Below, in pieces: positions 1 to 6,721 of a DNA stretch of 64,000 nt. The position numbers and the translations under genes are program-made. Source of the stretch: Saprospiraceae bacterium (GTDB taxonomy: Bacteria; Bacteroidota; Bacteroidia; Chitinophagales; Saprospiraceae). How positions within the stretch are numbered: the first letter of the stretch is position 1; every line of letters starts with the position of its first letter. The stretch lies in assembly GCA_016714895.1 (NCBI GenBank), contig JADKBV010000011.1:930001-994000 (forward strand), in the 5' to 3' direction. The notes under the pieces are model-generated. The model saw only the letters and a program-made list of their open reading frames with translations, had not been told where the DNA came from and made no database searches.

Positions 1-139
1 TGAGTTACAGCATTTTGTACTATGATCAAAATCATTACCATGCCCAAAATACCGAAAACTTTACGTCAAAAAACCAATCAATTTTATGGCGGGCTTAAAT
101 AAATTGCCGCCAAATATCTGATTATAAAAGTGATTTAAA

Positions 140-147
140 TACCTTTG
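140..147 (+). promoter_or_regulatory. -7 promoter box of the Lys-rich mini-gene
   Basis: TACCTTTG matches the Bacteroidota -7 consensus TANNTTTG. It lies about 50 bases before the ATG of the 34-codon gene that follows. No clear -33 TTTG is seen at the expected spacing, so only the -7 half is supported. Confidence 0.45.
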
Positions 148-196
148 CCATTCTGAGTTCAAATTGACCAACAAGTACCTTTAAAAATATCAAACC

Positions 197-301
197 ATGG
201 CAAAAAGTAAAGACGTAAAAAAGGAAGTTAAAAAAGAAGCAGCCAAAACACCTAAAGAAAAGAAGGCTGAAAAAAGAAACAAAAAACCTAATTACGAATA
301 A
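197..301 (+). CDS. Lys-rich 34-aa mini-protein
   Basis: A 34-codon ORF opening MAKSKDVKKEVKKEA and ending KKPNYE, with about 40% lysine and no hydrophobic segment. Very similar short basic proteins starting MAKSK.VKKE occur widely in Bacteroidota from memory; their function is not known to me. A -7 box sits about 50 bases upstream, and the gene is followed by non-coding DNA, so it is probably monocistronic. The highly charged composition suggests nucleic-acid or ribosome association, which is inference only. The antisense frame here is open but encodes a low-complexity Phe-rich string and is rejected. Confidence 0.6.
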   Translation: MAKSKDVKKEVKKEAAKTPKEKKAEKRNKKPNYE

Positions 302-550
302 GGTGCGTGCAGCACTTTTTGTGGGGTAATAGTTTGAAGGATAGGGATAGATAAGTTGTAACTTACCTACATATTCCCGACAATAAACGGATGTAACCAT
401 TTATTAAAACATGTTTAGTTGATGGTTTGAAGGTGTGCCGGCAAAAGGGAATGACCTGAAGCAAGGCATCTCTGTATCTTATATACATCAGTTTTTTTTA
501 TTTGGTATCATCAGAATCATCTGCGGAATCTTTATAAACCTCAAAATCCA
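302..550. other. Non-coding stretch before the first promoter block
   Basis: About 250 A+T-rich bases without a convincing ORF on either strand. No strong hairpin or repeat was recognised before the promoter block that starts near 551. Confidence 0.4.
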
Positions 551-655
551 TGATGCTGACCAAAGGATGAAAATGTACTACCCAATTTTTTAAAAAAGCT
601 ACCATTTTATTTGAAACCCTTTTATATTTGTATCTTGATACATACCATCAAAATG
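551..655 (+). repeat. Promoter block, copy A
   Basis: First of three copies of an intergenic block. It opens with TGATGCTGACCA, continues to CCCAATTTTTTAA, carries the core GAAACCCTTTTATATTTGTA and ends ATCAAAATG. TATATTTG at 623-630 is a -7 box, and the terminal ATG opens a 29-codon mini-ORF. Copy C (4735-4854) shares both halves; copy B (1369-1416) shares the core and the ATCAAAATG end. The sequence supports a duplicated promoter and translation-start cassette. Confidence 0.6.
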
Positions 656-742
656 ACAGTATCCACATGTAGTAAATATATACGAATGTTTAGGAGAGAC
701 CATGTCCTTTCTTCAAAATGTAGTAGCAAACCTATTAAATAA
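653..742 (+). CDS. 29-aa leader-like peptide A
   Basis: A short ORF starting at the ATG of promoter block A, about 22 bases after its -7 box, and ending 18 bases before the next gene. It reads MTVSTCSKYIRMFRRDHV at its start. Its first 19 residues line up without gaps with the peptide at 1414-1494: seven identities (M1, S4, C6, M12, R14, H17, V18) and mostly conservative changes (V/I, Y/F, I/L, R/K, F/I, L/M). That pattern argues for translation, not chance. The function is unknown; it could be a regulatory leader, a small membrane-active peptide or a toxin. It is too short for standard gene finders. Confidence 0.45.
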   Translation: MTVSTCSKYIRMFRRDHVLSSKCSSKPIK

Positions 743-760
743 ATATTGTAAATCAAAACA

Positions 761-1099
761 ATGATAGATTATAACAATAAGATATTCAGACCTGTAAGTA
801 ATACAGAAAATGGAGAAACCTCCAATGAAACTGTTTTTCTATATAAACAAATGGGAAACATTTTGACATCTGAATATTCCGGTGGTAAAATAGTGAAAGG
901 ACATTTGATCGGACTTGTTAATGAGAAGGGAGAAATTGATATGAAATATCATCAGGTTAATGATAAAGGGGAACTTATGACGGGTATTTGTACCTCAAAA
1001 CCTGAAATTTTAACCAATGGAAAAATAAGGTTACACGAAAGTTGGGAATGGACATCAGGAGATAAATCAAAAGGGCAATCAATCATTGAAGAACAATAA
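761..1099 (+). CDS. Conserved 112-aa protein of the type labelled n-acetylglutamate synthase
   Basis: A compact soluble protein with no signal peptide. It contains blocks NTENGETS, EYSGGKIVKGHLIG, YHQVNDKGELMTG and HESWEWTSGDKSKG. Close relatives are common in Bacteroidota and are often named n-acetylglutamate synthase in databases. I see no GNAT fold motif, so that name is doubtful and no reaction is assigned. The repeated short strands with Gly turns suggest a small all-beta fold, perhaps lipocalin-like; that is inference. It follows the 29-codon mini-ORF by 18 bases and probably shares its transcript. Confidence 0.8.
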   Translation: MIDYNNKIFRPVSNTENGETSNETVFLYKQMGNILTSEYSGGKIVKGHLIGLVNEKGEIDMKYHQVNDKGELMTGICTSKPEILTNGKIRLHESWEWTSGDKSKGQSIIEEQ

Positions 1100-1113
1100 A
1101 TTTTATTATTGTT
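1092..1113 (+). terminator. Hairpin across the stop codon of the 112-aa gene
   Basis: AACAATAA (1092-1099) pairs with TTATTGTT (1106-1113) around a six-base loop. The stop codon lies in the left arm. It is A+T-rich and lacks a long T tract, so terminator activity is uncertain. Confidence 0.3.
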
Positions 1114-1368
1114 GACACTGACTAAGGGTAATTGATCAGGCTAAATTAAAATTGTTGGTAAGTCATACTTTTAAAAAATTCCCTGCCAAAGTGAAAGGGT
1201 TTCTATAACCCGATACTCTGAAAGATTGCGCCATGTACCAATGTTATAAATCCAATCAACCTGAAAGAGAATCATTCATACCACCCTCAAAATACGTAAA
1301 TCAGATCATTTAAGGATCGTGCCTTGCCTGAATTCATATCAATCTTTCAGAAAACAAGTAAAGTTTCT
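1114..1368. other. Non-coding stretch between the first two accessory units
   Basis: No ORF with a recognisable product on either strand. The segment ends in promoter block B. Confidence 0.35.
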
Positions 1369-1416
1369 GAAACCCTTTTATATTTGTATATTGATTACGA
1401 AAACCTGATCAAAATG
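1369..1416 (+). repeat. Promoter block, copy B
   Basis: It has the same core GAAACCCTTTTATATTTGTA as copies A and C, with the -7 box TATATTTG at 1379-1386, and it ends in ATCAAAATG. The upstream half shared by A and C (TGATGCTGACCA) is absent here. The ATG starts a second mini-ORF. Confidence 0.6.
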
Positions 1417-1494
1417 GTAATATCTCAATGTAGGGAATTTTTAAAAATGATTAGGAAAGGGCATGTTATGTGCAAATGTTACCTGTTTTTATAA
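1414..1494 (+). CDS. 26-aa leader-like peptide B
   Basis: A short ORF starting at the ATG of promoter block B and reading MVISQCREFLKMIRKGHV at its start. It aligns without gaps to the first 19 residues of the mini-ORF at 653-742, keeping M1, S4, C6, M12, R14, H17 and V18. A further Lys-Cys pair follows in both after one or more extra residues. By my count the DNA is about two-thirds identical over these 19 codons, and most changes preserve residue class. The next gene starts 21-27 bases downstream. The function is unknown. Confidence 0.45.
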   Translation: MVISQCREFLKMIRKGHVMCKCYLFL

Positions 1495-1521
1495 CAGAAC
1501 TTAGGTAGGAATATTTTGATA

Positions 1522-2484
1522 ATGAAAAACATTATTTTTTTAACAAGTTTATTATTCCTGTTGTTTGCTTGCAGACCTAACAAACATGGAGATATTTCAA
1601 ATGCTGAATATATTGAAATCGCTTTCGACAGTATTGAGTTTTACTCTATTCATAAAAACACTTACAATTTTGACTCATTAAAAAGCAACATTCTGATGCA
1701 AATTAATGACTCTACTAAAAGAGAGGTGGTGATTGAACTATTAAATTCTGCCATTGATGAAGTTGATATTCATAGTTACATCCTTACCAAAGACCAATAC
1801 AAAAGGTTGGAAACCGGGAAAGCGCAACCAAACACCTTTGCATTTCAAGGGGAAATGATTGATGGGAAATACGCACTGCTGACGCTTGATGGTTTTAAAG
1901 GAGTTGATTCAACATCTTCAGATAATTATGCAGATAGTTTACAACGCTTATTATTGCATTTGCATAATAAAAAACCAATTGGCTGGATAGTTGACTTGAG
2001 AAATAACACAGGTGGTTGGGAATATCCAATGATTTCCGGACTTGGACCATTGTTAGGGGAAGGGATTTTGGCTTATGAAGTTAATAGAGACGGCAAAATA
2101 AAGATTGAATATTCATATGCTAAACCAAATGAGAATGGTATATTGACGAAACAAATAGAGCTCATTGATTCTGTTGTTATTTTAAATGAAAAGCCCACTA
2201 TCGTAGTTTTAATTGGAAACGATACCGGCAGTGCCGGTGAACTTTTGACACTTTGTTTTTTAGATAACCCTAACACCATATTACTCGGCACACCTACCTA
2301 TGGTGTTCCAACCGGAATTACTGGTTTCTTTATGCCTGACAGTACTATGATTTGCGTTACTTCCTCTGTTTTTAAAAACAGAAATATGAAAGGAAACGGG
2401 AAACCGGTTCAACCTTACATGTATGAGTCAGATAACACCAAAATTCTTTCCAGAGCCTATAAATGGATTGATGAAAACAGATAG
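1522..2484 (+). CDS. S41-like (tail-specific protease family) lipoprotein
   Basis: The protein starts MKNIIFLTSLLFLLFACRPN, a lipoprotein signal with Cys at the lipobox, so it is predicted to be membrane-anchored outside the cytoplasm. The ATG at 1522 is preferred over the one at 1516 because it begins the signal directly. The C-terminal half matches the S41 peptidase fold: a strand ending WIVDLRNNTGG, then VVLIGNDTGSAGELL with the expected nucleophile Ser, then ILLGTPTYG. The N-terminal ~90 residues are not recognised, and no PDZ domain is evident. At about 320 residues it resembles short S41 lipoproteins of Bacteroidota. A substrate cannot be named. It follows mini-ORF B and promoter block B. 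Confidence 0.75.
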   Translation: MKNIIFLTSLLFLLFACRPNKHGDISNAEYIEIAFDSIEFYSIHKNTYNFDSLKSNILMQINDSTKREVVIELLNSAIDEVDIHSYILTKDQYKRLETGKAQPNTFAFQGEMIDGKYALLTLDGFKGVDSTSSDNYADSLQRLLLHLHNKKPIGWIVDLRNNTGGWEYPMISGLGPLLGEGILAYEVNRDGKIKIEYSYAKPNENGILTKQIELIDSVVILNEKPTIVVLIGNDTGSAGELLTLCFLDNPNTILLGTPTYGVPTGITGFFMPDSTMICVTSSVFKNRNMKGNGKPVQPYMYESDNTKILSRAYKWIDENR

Positions 2485-2862
2485 AATGACAGAAGCTAAA
2501 AGGAAGCAGAAAAGCACCTGATTTGAATCAAAAGTTTGTTTACCCAAACCAAATGGACTTTCGATGGTGCAAGTTTGATACTTGTGTCTGTATCATCCAC
2601 AAATTTTTATCCGAAAACATTTCGACTATCGAGGGTAATACATCGACCGGCGAGATGAGGAACGAAGACCGCTGTGCGAAATGTTGTTGAGAGAAATAGG
2701 GATTATTTATGTTATAATTTCGATTAGTCGTTTACCTGTTTTCGCTCATTGGTCGCCTTTCAGGACGCACCTTGGTCGAAAACACTTTTGGGGAACTTGA
2801 ACAAGGCTGGGAACGTTTTAAAAGAAATACAAATTATCGCTCATTCGTATTAAAATTAAAAG
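2485..2862. other. Intergenic DNA with inverted repeat and possible coding remnant
   Basis: AACATTTCG (2616-2624) and CGAAATGTT (2677-2685) form a nine-base inverted repeat. From about 2718 to 2874 one + frame is open without an ATG and reads LVENTFGELEQGWERF in its middle, which looks protein-like. It ends just inside the next ORF in another frame. This may be a gene remnant; I do not recognise a family. Confidence 0.3.
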
Positions 2863-3057
2863 ATGAAGTCAATTGATATTCAACAAGTAAACACCGGGAG
2901 AAATCCTATTATGATTTATGATGATACGCTAAATATTCATGAAGCAAACAAGCCGTGTCAGGAAAAAATAGACAAAGCCAATTCTATGTTGAAAAAGAAT
3001 AATGTGTTTAATGCTGTAAAAGCTATCAAAGCTAATGAAAAAATCACGAAACCATAA
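2863..3057 (+). CDS. Hypothetical 64-aa protein
   Basis: A small hydrophilic protein with no signal peptide and a basic C-terminal third (EKIDKANSMLKKNN, then ANEKITKP). The middle is probably helical. No family is recognised. It sits between an open frame without a start on its left and a possible hairpin on its right (GTAGCACC 3097-3104 with GGTGCTAC 3148-3155). The size and the accessory neighbourhood would fit an antitoxin or phage-type small protein, but nothing in the sequence proves it. Confidence 0.4.
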   Translation: MKSIDIQQVNTGRNPIMIYDDTLNIHEANKPCQEKIDKANSMLKKNNVFNAVKAIKANEKITKP

Positions 3058-3233
3058 CAGATGCTTTGATTATGCTGTCGTTGGAGCAACCTGTTTGTAG
3101 CACCGTAGGAACGCCCTGTTTGTTTATTTACCATCTTCAAAAACACAGGTGCTACAGACTAAAGAATGACAAAGATTATATGATTGAGGTTTGAAAACAC
3201 CATAAATCCGACCTAACATCCCTCAGAAATCCT

Positions 3234-3241
3234 TATCTTTG
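3234..3241 (+). promoter_or_regulatory. -7 promoter box of the GNAT-like/60-aa pair
   Basis: TATCTTTG followed by TGG is a good TANNTTTG box. It lies about 105 bases before the GNAT-like gene and about 50 bases before a 15-codon ORF (3289-3336, MSYAELFGNPRRKRF) that ends 11 bases before that gene. Confidence 0.45.
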
Positions 3242-3347
3242 TGGTAGGATACCAAAAATATTAAGTATGTAGGATGTAAGTTTCAACCATGAGCTACGCT
3301 GAATTATTTGGTAATCCTAGACGTAAAAGATTTTGATGGAGTAAAAT

Positions 3348-3869
3348 ATGGTAAAACAAAAAACAATAGATGTTTGGATAGATAAATTGACAAATAGTAT
3401 AGTCAATACTATTTCAGGCGATAGTTTGCCAACACATATAATTGAAGTAACTTTACAAGACCTGAAATTAGTAACAAAATCAAGGGGTTGGAACTTCAAT
3501 TGGAAAGGTGAACTGAAGAAAGAAGGCACAAAAGTCTATAAGTTAACCGTGGTTAAAAATAATGAGATAATACAAGGTCTTATAAGTTTAGAAGATAAGG
3601 GAGACCACATCTTTGTAAACCTCATTGAAAATGCACCATTTAATATTGGAAGACAAAAACTTTATGAAGGTATTCCAGGAAATCTTTTTGCTTTTGCATG
3701 TAAACTGAGTTGGGATAATGGTAATCAAGGCTTTGTGTCATTTATTTCAAAAACAAAACTTATGGAACATTATCATAAAACTTTGGGTGCAGTGAACGTA
3801 TTTGATCAAAGAATGGTTATTGAACCTAAAGAAGCATTAAAATTAATTAAAAAATATTTCCTGATTTAA
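3348..3869 (+). CDS. GNAT-like acetyltransferase-fold protein
   Basis: A 173-residue protein of a family I have seen repeatedly in Bacteroidota accessory regions. It opens with IDVWIDKLTNSIVNTISGD, a conserved entry motif. The middle holds a VTLQDL...GWNFNWKGELKKE stretch and strands around ISLEDKGDHIFVNLIENAPFNIG. The C-terminal part (EGIPGNLFAFACKLSW, FVSFISKTKLMEHYHKTLGA, QRMVIEPKEALKLI) resembles the acetyl-CoA-binding half of GNAT enzymes, where a helix follows a Gly-rich turn. The fold assignment is moderate and no substrate is known. A 60-aa gene follows 13 bases downstream, so the two form an operon. Confidence 0.55.
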   Translation: MVKQKTIDVWIDKLTNSIVNTISGDSLPTHIIEVTLQDLKLVTKSRGWNFNWKGELKKEGTKVYKLTVVKNNEIIQGLISLEDKGDHIFVNLIENAPFNIGRQKLYEGIPGNLFAFACKLSWDNGNQGFVSFISKTKLMEHYHKTLGAVNVFDQRMVIEPKEALKLIKKYFLI

Positions 3870-3882
3870 AATAAGTACAATC

Positions 3883-4065
3883 ATGAAACTAGCCATAGAA
3901 CCTAAAGGAATAGATTTGGTAGTAGAACCACATAAGTATACAAAATCTGACGCTGAGCGAATGACCCAAATAATAAGCCATTATAAGGAAACAGGAGAAT
4001 TATTAAAATTAAATAAGACTAAAGCAAGATCAAAAACCAAAAAAGAATTAACCCCGAAGCCATAA
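3883..4065 (+). CDS. 60-aa partner of the GNAT-like protein
   Basis: It reads MKLAIEPKGIDLVVEPHKYT at the N-terminus and has a Lys/Arg-rich tail (KARSKTKKELTPKP). Short proteins opening with an IEPKG..LVV motif and ending in a basic tail commonly follow the GNAT-like family above, from memory. The N-terminal part looks like a small beta hairpin and the middle (SDAERMTQIISHYKETGE) like an amphipathic helix. It is 13 bases behind its partner on one transcript. Toxin-antitoxin behaviour is possible but is inference. Confidence 0.6.
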   Translation: MKLAIEPKGIDLVVEPHKYTKSDAERMTQIISHYKETGELLKLNKTKARSKTKKELTPKP

Positions 4066-4734
4066 AACCGGCTCAAAATAGGGAAGGAACCGCGAACTAC
4101 GGCTCGCGGGTGAAAAATTAAAAAACCGGAATTGAAAACTGCTTATAAAAAATCCGTGGAATTTATGTAATCAATATAATCCGTGATTCTGACGATGATG
4201 GCCGGGTGGTCGACCCTGATTATAATGCTTCGCATTGTTCTATTCAGGCCCTCTAAATCTCCCCAGAAGGGGAGACTTTGGATTTCACGACAACCGAACG
4301 AAGTTATGATTAGTTGAAATTGGTCGACCATCGAAGTTCCCCTCCTTCGGAGGGGTTAGGGGAGGCCAAAAAGGCCATAGGCTGGTCGTGAAAGTCGACA
4401 CTTTAGCGCCGCGTCGATTCAGTTCAACAATTCAACAGTTTAACAACTCACCATTCCTTGTGACTGACCGTTGCGAAGCAATTTTGAGCCCAACGGAAAG
4501 GGCTCAAAATAGGGAAGGAACCGCGAACCACGGCTCGAGGGTGGAGAATTATAAAAGTTACTGTAGATTACGCACAGGATTTGGGTTTTGTGCTTTAAAG
4601 CTTGGGGTTTAAACGGATTTTTGATCATTTTTGTAATACCAAAACCTTCGCTCGCGCAAGTTTGCAACTTGTGCTTATAATATCATAAATCCGGTAATTT
4701 CCATATAAGCATCATCTCACAATTCTAAAAACCT
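4066..4734. repeat. Repeat-rich non-coding region with REP-like hairpins
   Basis: No gene is supported in about 670 bases. A ~50-bp direct repeat starting GGCTCAAAATAGGGAAGGAA lies at 4070-4119 and 4501-4550 with few differences. The second copy is half of a perfect stem: ATTTTGAGCCC (4481-4491) with GGGCTCAAAAT (4500-4510). Two G/C hairpins stand out, TCTCCCC-AGAA-GGGGAGA near 4257-4274 and CCCCTCC-TTC-GGAGGGG at 4339-4355. Their sequence resembles short palindromic intergenic repeats common in Bacteroidota. Open frames across the region translate to low-quality sequence and are rejected. Confidence 0.6.
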
Positions 4735-4854
4735 TGATGCTGACCACAAAATAAAAATGCACAGCCCAATTTTTTAACAATCTTTAAAAAACGTCTTAAG
4801 AATCAGAAACCCTTTTATATTTGTATTTTAATTCCGACAATCAAGATCAAAATG
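4735..4854 (+). repeat. Promoter block, copy C
   Basis: Like copy A, it starts TGATGCTGACCA, contains CCCAATTTTTTAA and the core GAAACCCTTTTATATTTGTA, and ends ATCAAAATG. The -7 box TATATTTG is at 4816-4823. Here the terminal ATG is itself the start codon of the DUF6624 gene, with no mini-ORF. Confidence 0.6.
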
Positions 4855-5451
4855 GATTTTAAAAAAATTGCTGAAACGATCATTGACTTAAAAAATGCTG
4901 ACTTGGCATTAAGGGAGAAACTCATTCAAACCGGAAATTTAAGCAATGGGTATCATGAAGAAATGAAGGAGTTACACACCAGAAATGCTAAAATACTAAA
5001 CGACATAATAGACTCTGTCGGTTATCCGACCATAAATAAAGTTGGTAAAGAAGCCGGCGAAGCGGCCTGGTTGGTCATACAACATTCAATTGGACAACCT
5101 GAATTTATGAAAAAGTGTGCTGAACTATTGAAAAATGTTGTTCATGAAAATCAGGCAGACCCAAAAAATTTAGCCTATCTTACTGATCGAATCGCGGTTT
5201 TTGAAGGTAAGCCGCAACACTACGGAACTCAATTTGATTGGGACGAAAACGGAAATCTAAGTCCCAATTATTATGACGACTTAATCAAAGTAAATCAAAG
5301 GAGGAAATCAATAGGTCTTAACACCCTTGAAGAACAAACCGCAATATTAAGAAACCAGGTAAAAATTGAAAATCAATCACCATCCTCAGACTTTGAAAAA
5401 AGAAAACAGGAAATTGAAGCTTGGAAACTAAATGTGGGCTGGACGACATAA
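4852..5451 (+). CDS. DUF6624-family protein
   Basis: A 199-residue protein without a signal peptide. The diagnostic blocks are VGYPTINKVGKEAGEAAWLVIQHS, split here as GYPTINKVG then GEAAWLVIQHS, later DPKNLAYLTDRIAVFEGKPQ and QHYGTQFDWDENG. These match the DUF6624 family, whose members carry conserved His and Asp/Glu residues but whose function is unknown to me. The N-terminal ~50 residues are helical (ADLALREKLIQTGNLSNGYHEEM). It starts directly at the ATG of promoter block C, giving a 5' leader of only about 20 bases. Its likely terminator hairpin follows the stop codon. Confidence 0.75.
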   Translation: MDFKKIAETIIDLKNADLALREKLIQTGNLSNGYHEEMKELHTRNAKILNDIIDSVGYPTINKVGKEAGEAAWLVIQHSIGQPEFMKKCAELLKNVVHENQADPKNLAYLTDRIAVFEGKPQHYGTQFDWDENGNLSPNYYDDLIKVNQRRKSIGLNTLEEQTAILRNQVKIENQSPSSDFEKRKQEIEAWKLNVGWTT

Positions 5452-5454
5452 AAA

Positions 5455-5502
5455 GGGATTTTATATCTCCACAAACTTGTTTTGGAAAGCTTACAAAATC
5501 CC
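5455..5502 (+). terminator. Inverted repeat after the DUF6624 gene
   Basis: GGGATTTT (5455-5462) pairs with AAAATCCC (5495-5502), four bases after the stop codon. The loop is long (32 bases) and no T tract follows, so it may be an RNA-stabilising or boundary element rather than a terminator. Confidence 0.3.
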
Positions 5503-5755
5503 TAATCTAATGGTAAAACGAATATACTGATCTGTTGGGAACCGGTCTGTTTTTTTGGAGAGTCTTGTTATGCCCGGGTAAAAGAATTTTTTTGCCTGAA
5601 GACATGTTTTTACATCTTCAGGCACAATTAAAAGGGTTATTGGTATTATCTTGGTTTTTACAAAAATGTTGCGGCACTTAGAACAACACCCGGTGTCCGG
5701 TCTCCCATAACCACAATATTTTATAAAAAAATGAACACGGTATTTGAATAGGTTC

Positions 5756-5763
5756 TATATTTG
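5756..5763 (+). promoter_or_regulatory. -7 promoter box of the beta-barrel gene
   Basis: TATATTTG followed by TGG, 94 bases before the barrel gene. The rest of the 405-base gap after the DUF6624 gene has no supported gene. A 14-codon ORF at 5816-5860 (MDSIINFCPINKKK) lies between box and gene and overlaps the next start codon as ATGA. Confidence 0.45.
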
Positions 5764-5856
5764 TGGTGGGTAGGAGAGGAGTCAAACAAGTTGGACAATA
5801 AATCTCAAATATTTGATGGATTCAATTATTAATTTCTGTCCAATTAATAAAAAAAA

Positions 5857-6528
5857 ATGAAAATCCAAATCATCATATTCATTCTGACATTGCCAATGGT
5901 GGGATTATGCCAAAATAAGTTTTCGGTAGGTGTCAATGTAAATTCTCAAATCAGTATATTGACGATTAAGGATTCCAACGCGCCAAGTGGAATAGATGAA
6001 AAGGCAGGGTTAGGTATCGGATATTCATTGGGGCTTCAGGCTCAATACAATATAAATGAAAAACTATTTTTACTGAGTGGCATTCATTATCAGAACAGAA
6101 TAAATCGGCATAAAATCGGAGGAATAAGATATCCATCAGGCATAGCCAGCATACAAAACGACATTACGATTATATCCATAGGTATACCTGTTGATTTTGG
6201 GTATTCCATCAAATCAAAAAATCAAAAAATTAATTATGTAATTGGACTTGGTGGGTTGATGAATGTACCTGTAGATACTAAAACAGAAACGAAGGTTTTA
6301 CATGAACAAATGGACGATGAAAAATTGACTCAAGCTGAAAATATAGTAGATGAATCTGTTTTTACCCTTGGAATTTTTGGAGGGATAGAAATCAATATAA
6401 ACGAAAAAACGGTTTTAGGAATAGAACCTAATGTAAGGTTTACCCCGAATAAATTCTTTTTGTATTTATACGATTCCAAGGCAAGTACGATTGAAACCGG
6501 AATTACTTTAAGAACAAAAATAAAATAA
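5857..6528 (+). CDS. Porin-like outer-membrane beta-barrel protein
   Basis: A 223-residue protein with a Sec signal (MKIQIIIFILTLPMVGLCQ, cleavage after the Cys-Gln region) followed by alternating amphipathic strands: KFSVGVNVNSQISIL, IGYSLGLQAQYNINEKLFLLSGIHYQ, ISIGIPVDFGYSI, YVIGLGGLM and a final ETGITLRTKIK. This is the layout of the small OMP_b-brl/PorT-like barrels of Bacteroidota. The substrate is unknown. It is the last of the + strand accessory genes. Confidence 0.75.
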   Translation: MKIQIIIFILTLPMVGLCQNKFSVGVNVNSQISILTIKDSNAPSGIDEKAGLGIGYSLGLQAQYNINEKLFLLSGIHYQNRINRHKIGGIRYPSGIASIQNDITIISIGIPVDFGYSIKSKNQKINYVIGLGGLMNVPVDTKTETKVLHEQMDDEKLTQAENIVDESVFTLGIFGGIEININEKTVLGIEPNVRFTPNKFFLYLYDSKASTIETGITLRTKIK

Positions 6529-6721
6529 ATTGAAAAGCGGACAGAACAAAGGTGATGATGTCTAAGCGGCATAAAGTGGTTGCGGCACGCTGCCAAATCG
6601 TTTTGAGTATTACAAAAAGTTACGCATCCGGCCTCCCGAATCTTTATTATAAAAAGTAAAAGAGAAAGGTTTGAGGAATAAGATGAGATATGGTGCATAT
6701 TCCGGTGATACTGACCCCCCC

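Noticed and set aside
122..400. Open - strand frame rich in Phe opposite the Lys-rich mini-gene
   Set aside because: The composition is the mirror of the Lys codons on the other strand, and no protein-like features are seen.
2616..2685. Possible integron attC site
   Set aside because: The inverted repeat lacks the GTTRRRY/RYYYAAC end pair, and no integrase gene is in the window.
4485..4560. GCCCAAC near the hairpin as an attC end
   Set aside because: No matching GTTRRRY partner lies downstream at a suitable distance.
4388..4612. 74-aa + strand ORF in the repeat region
   Set aside because: It runs through the direct repeat and hairpins, its translation shows no domain, and an opposite-strand frame is equally open.
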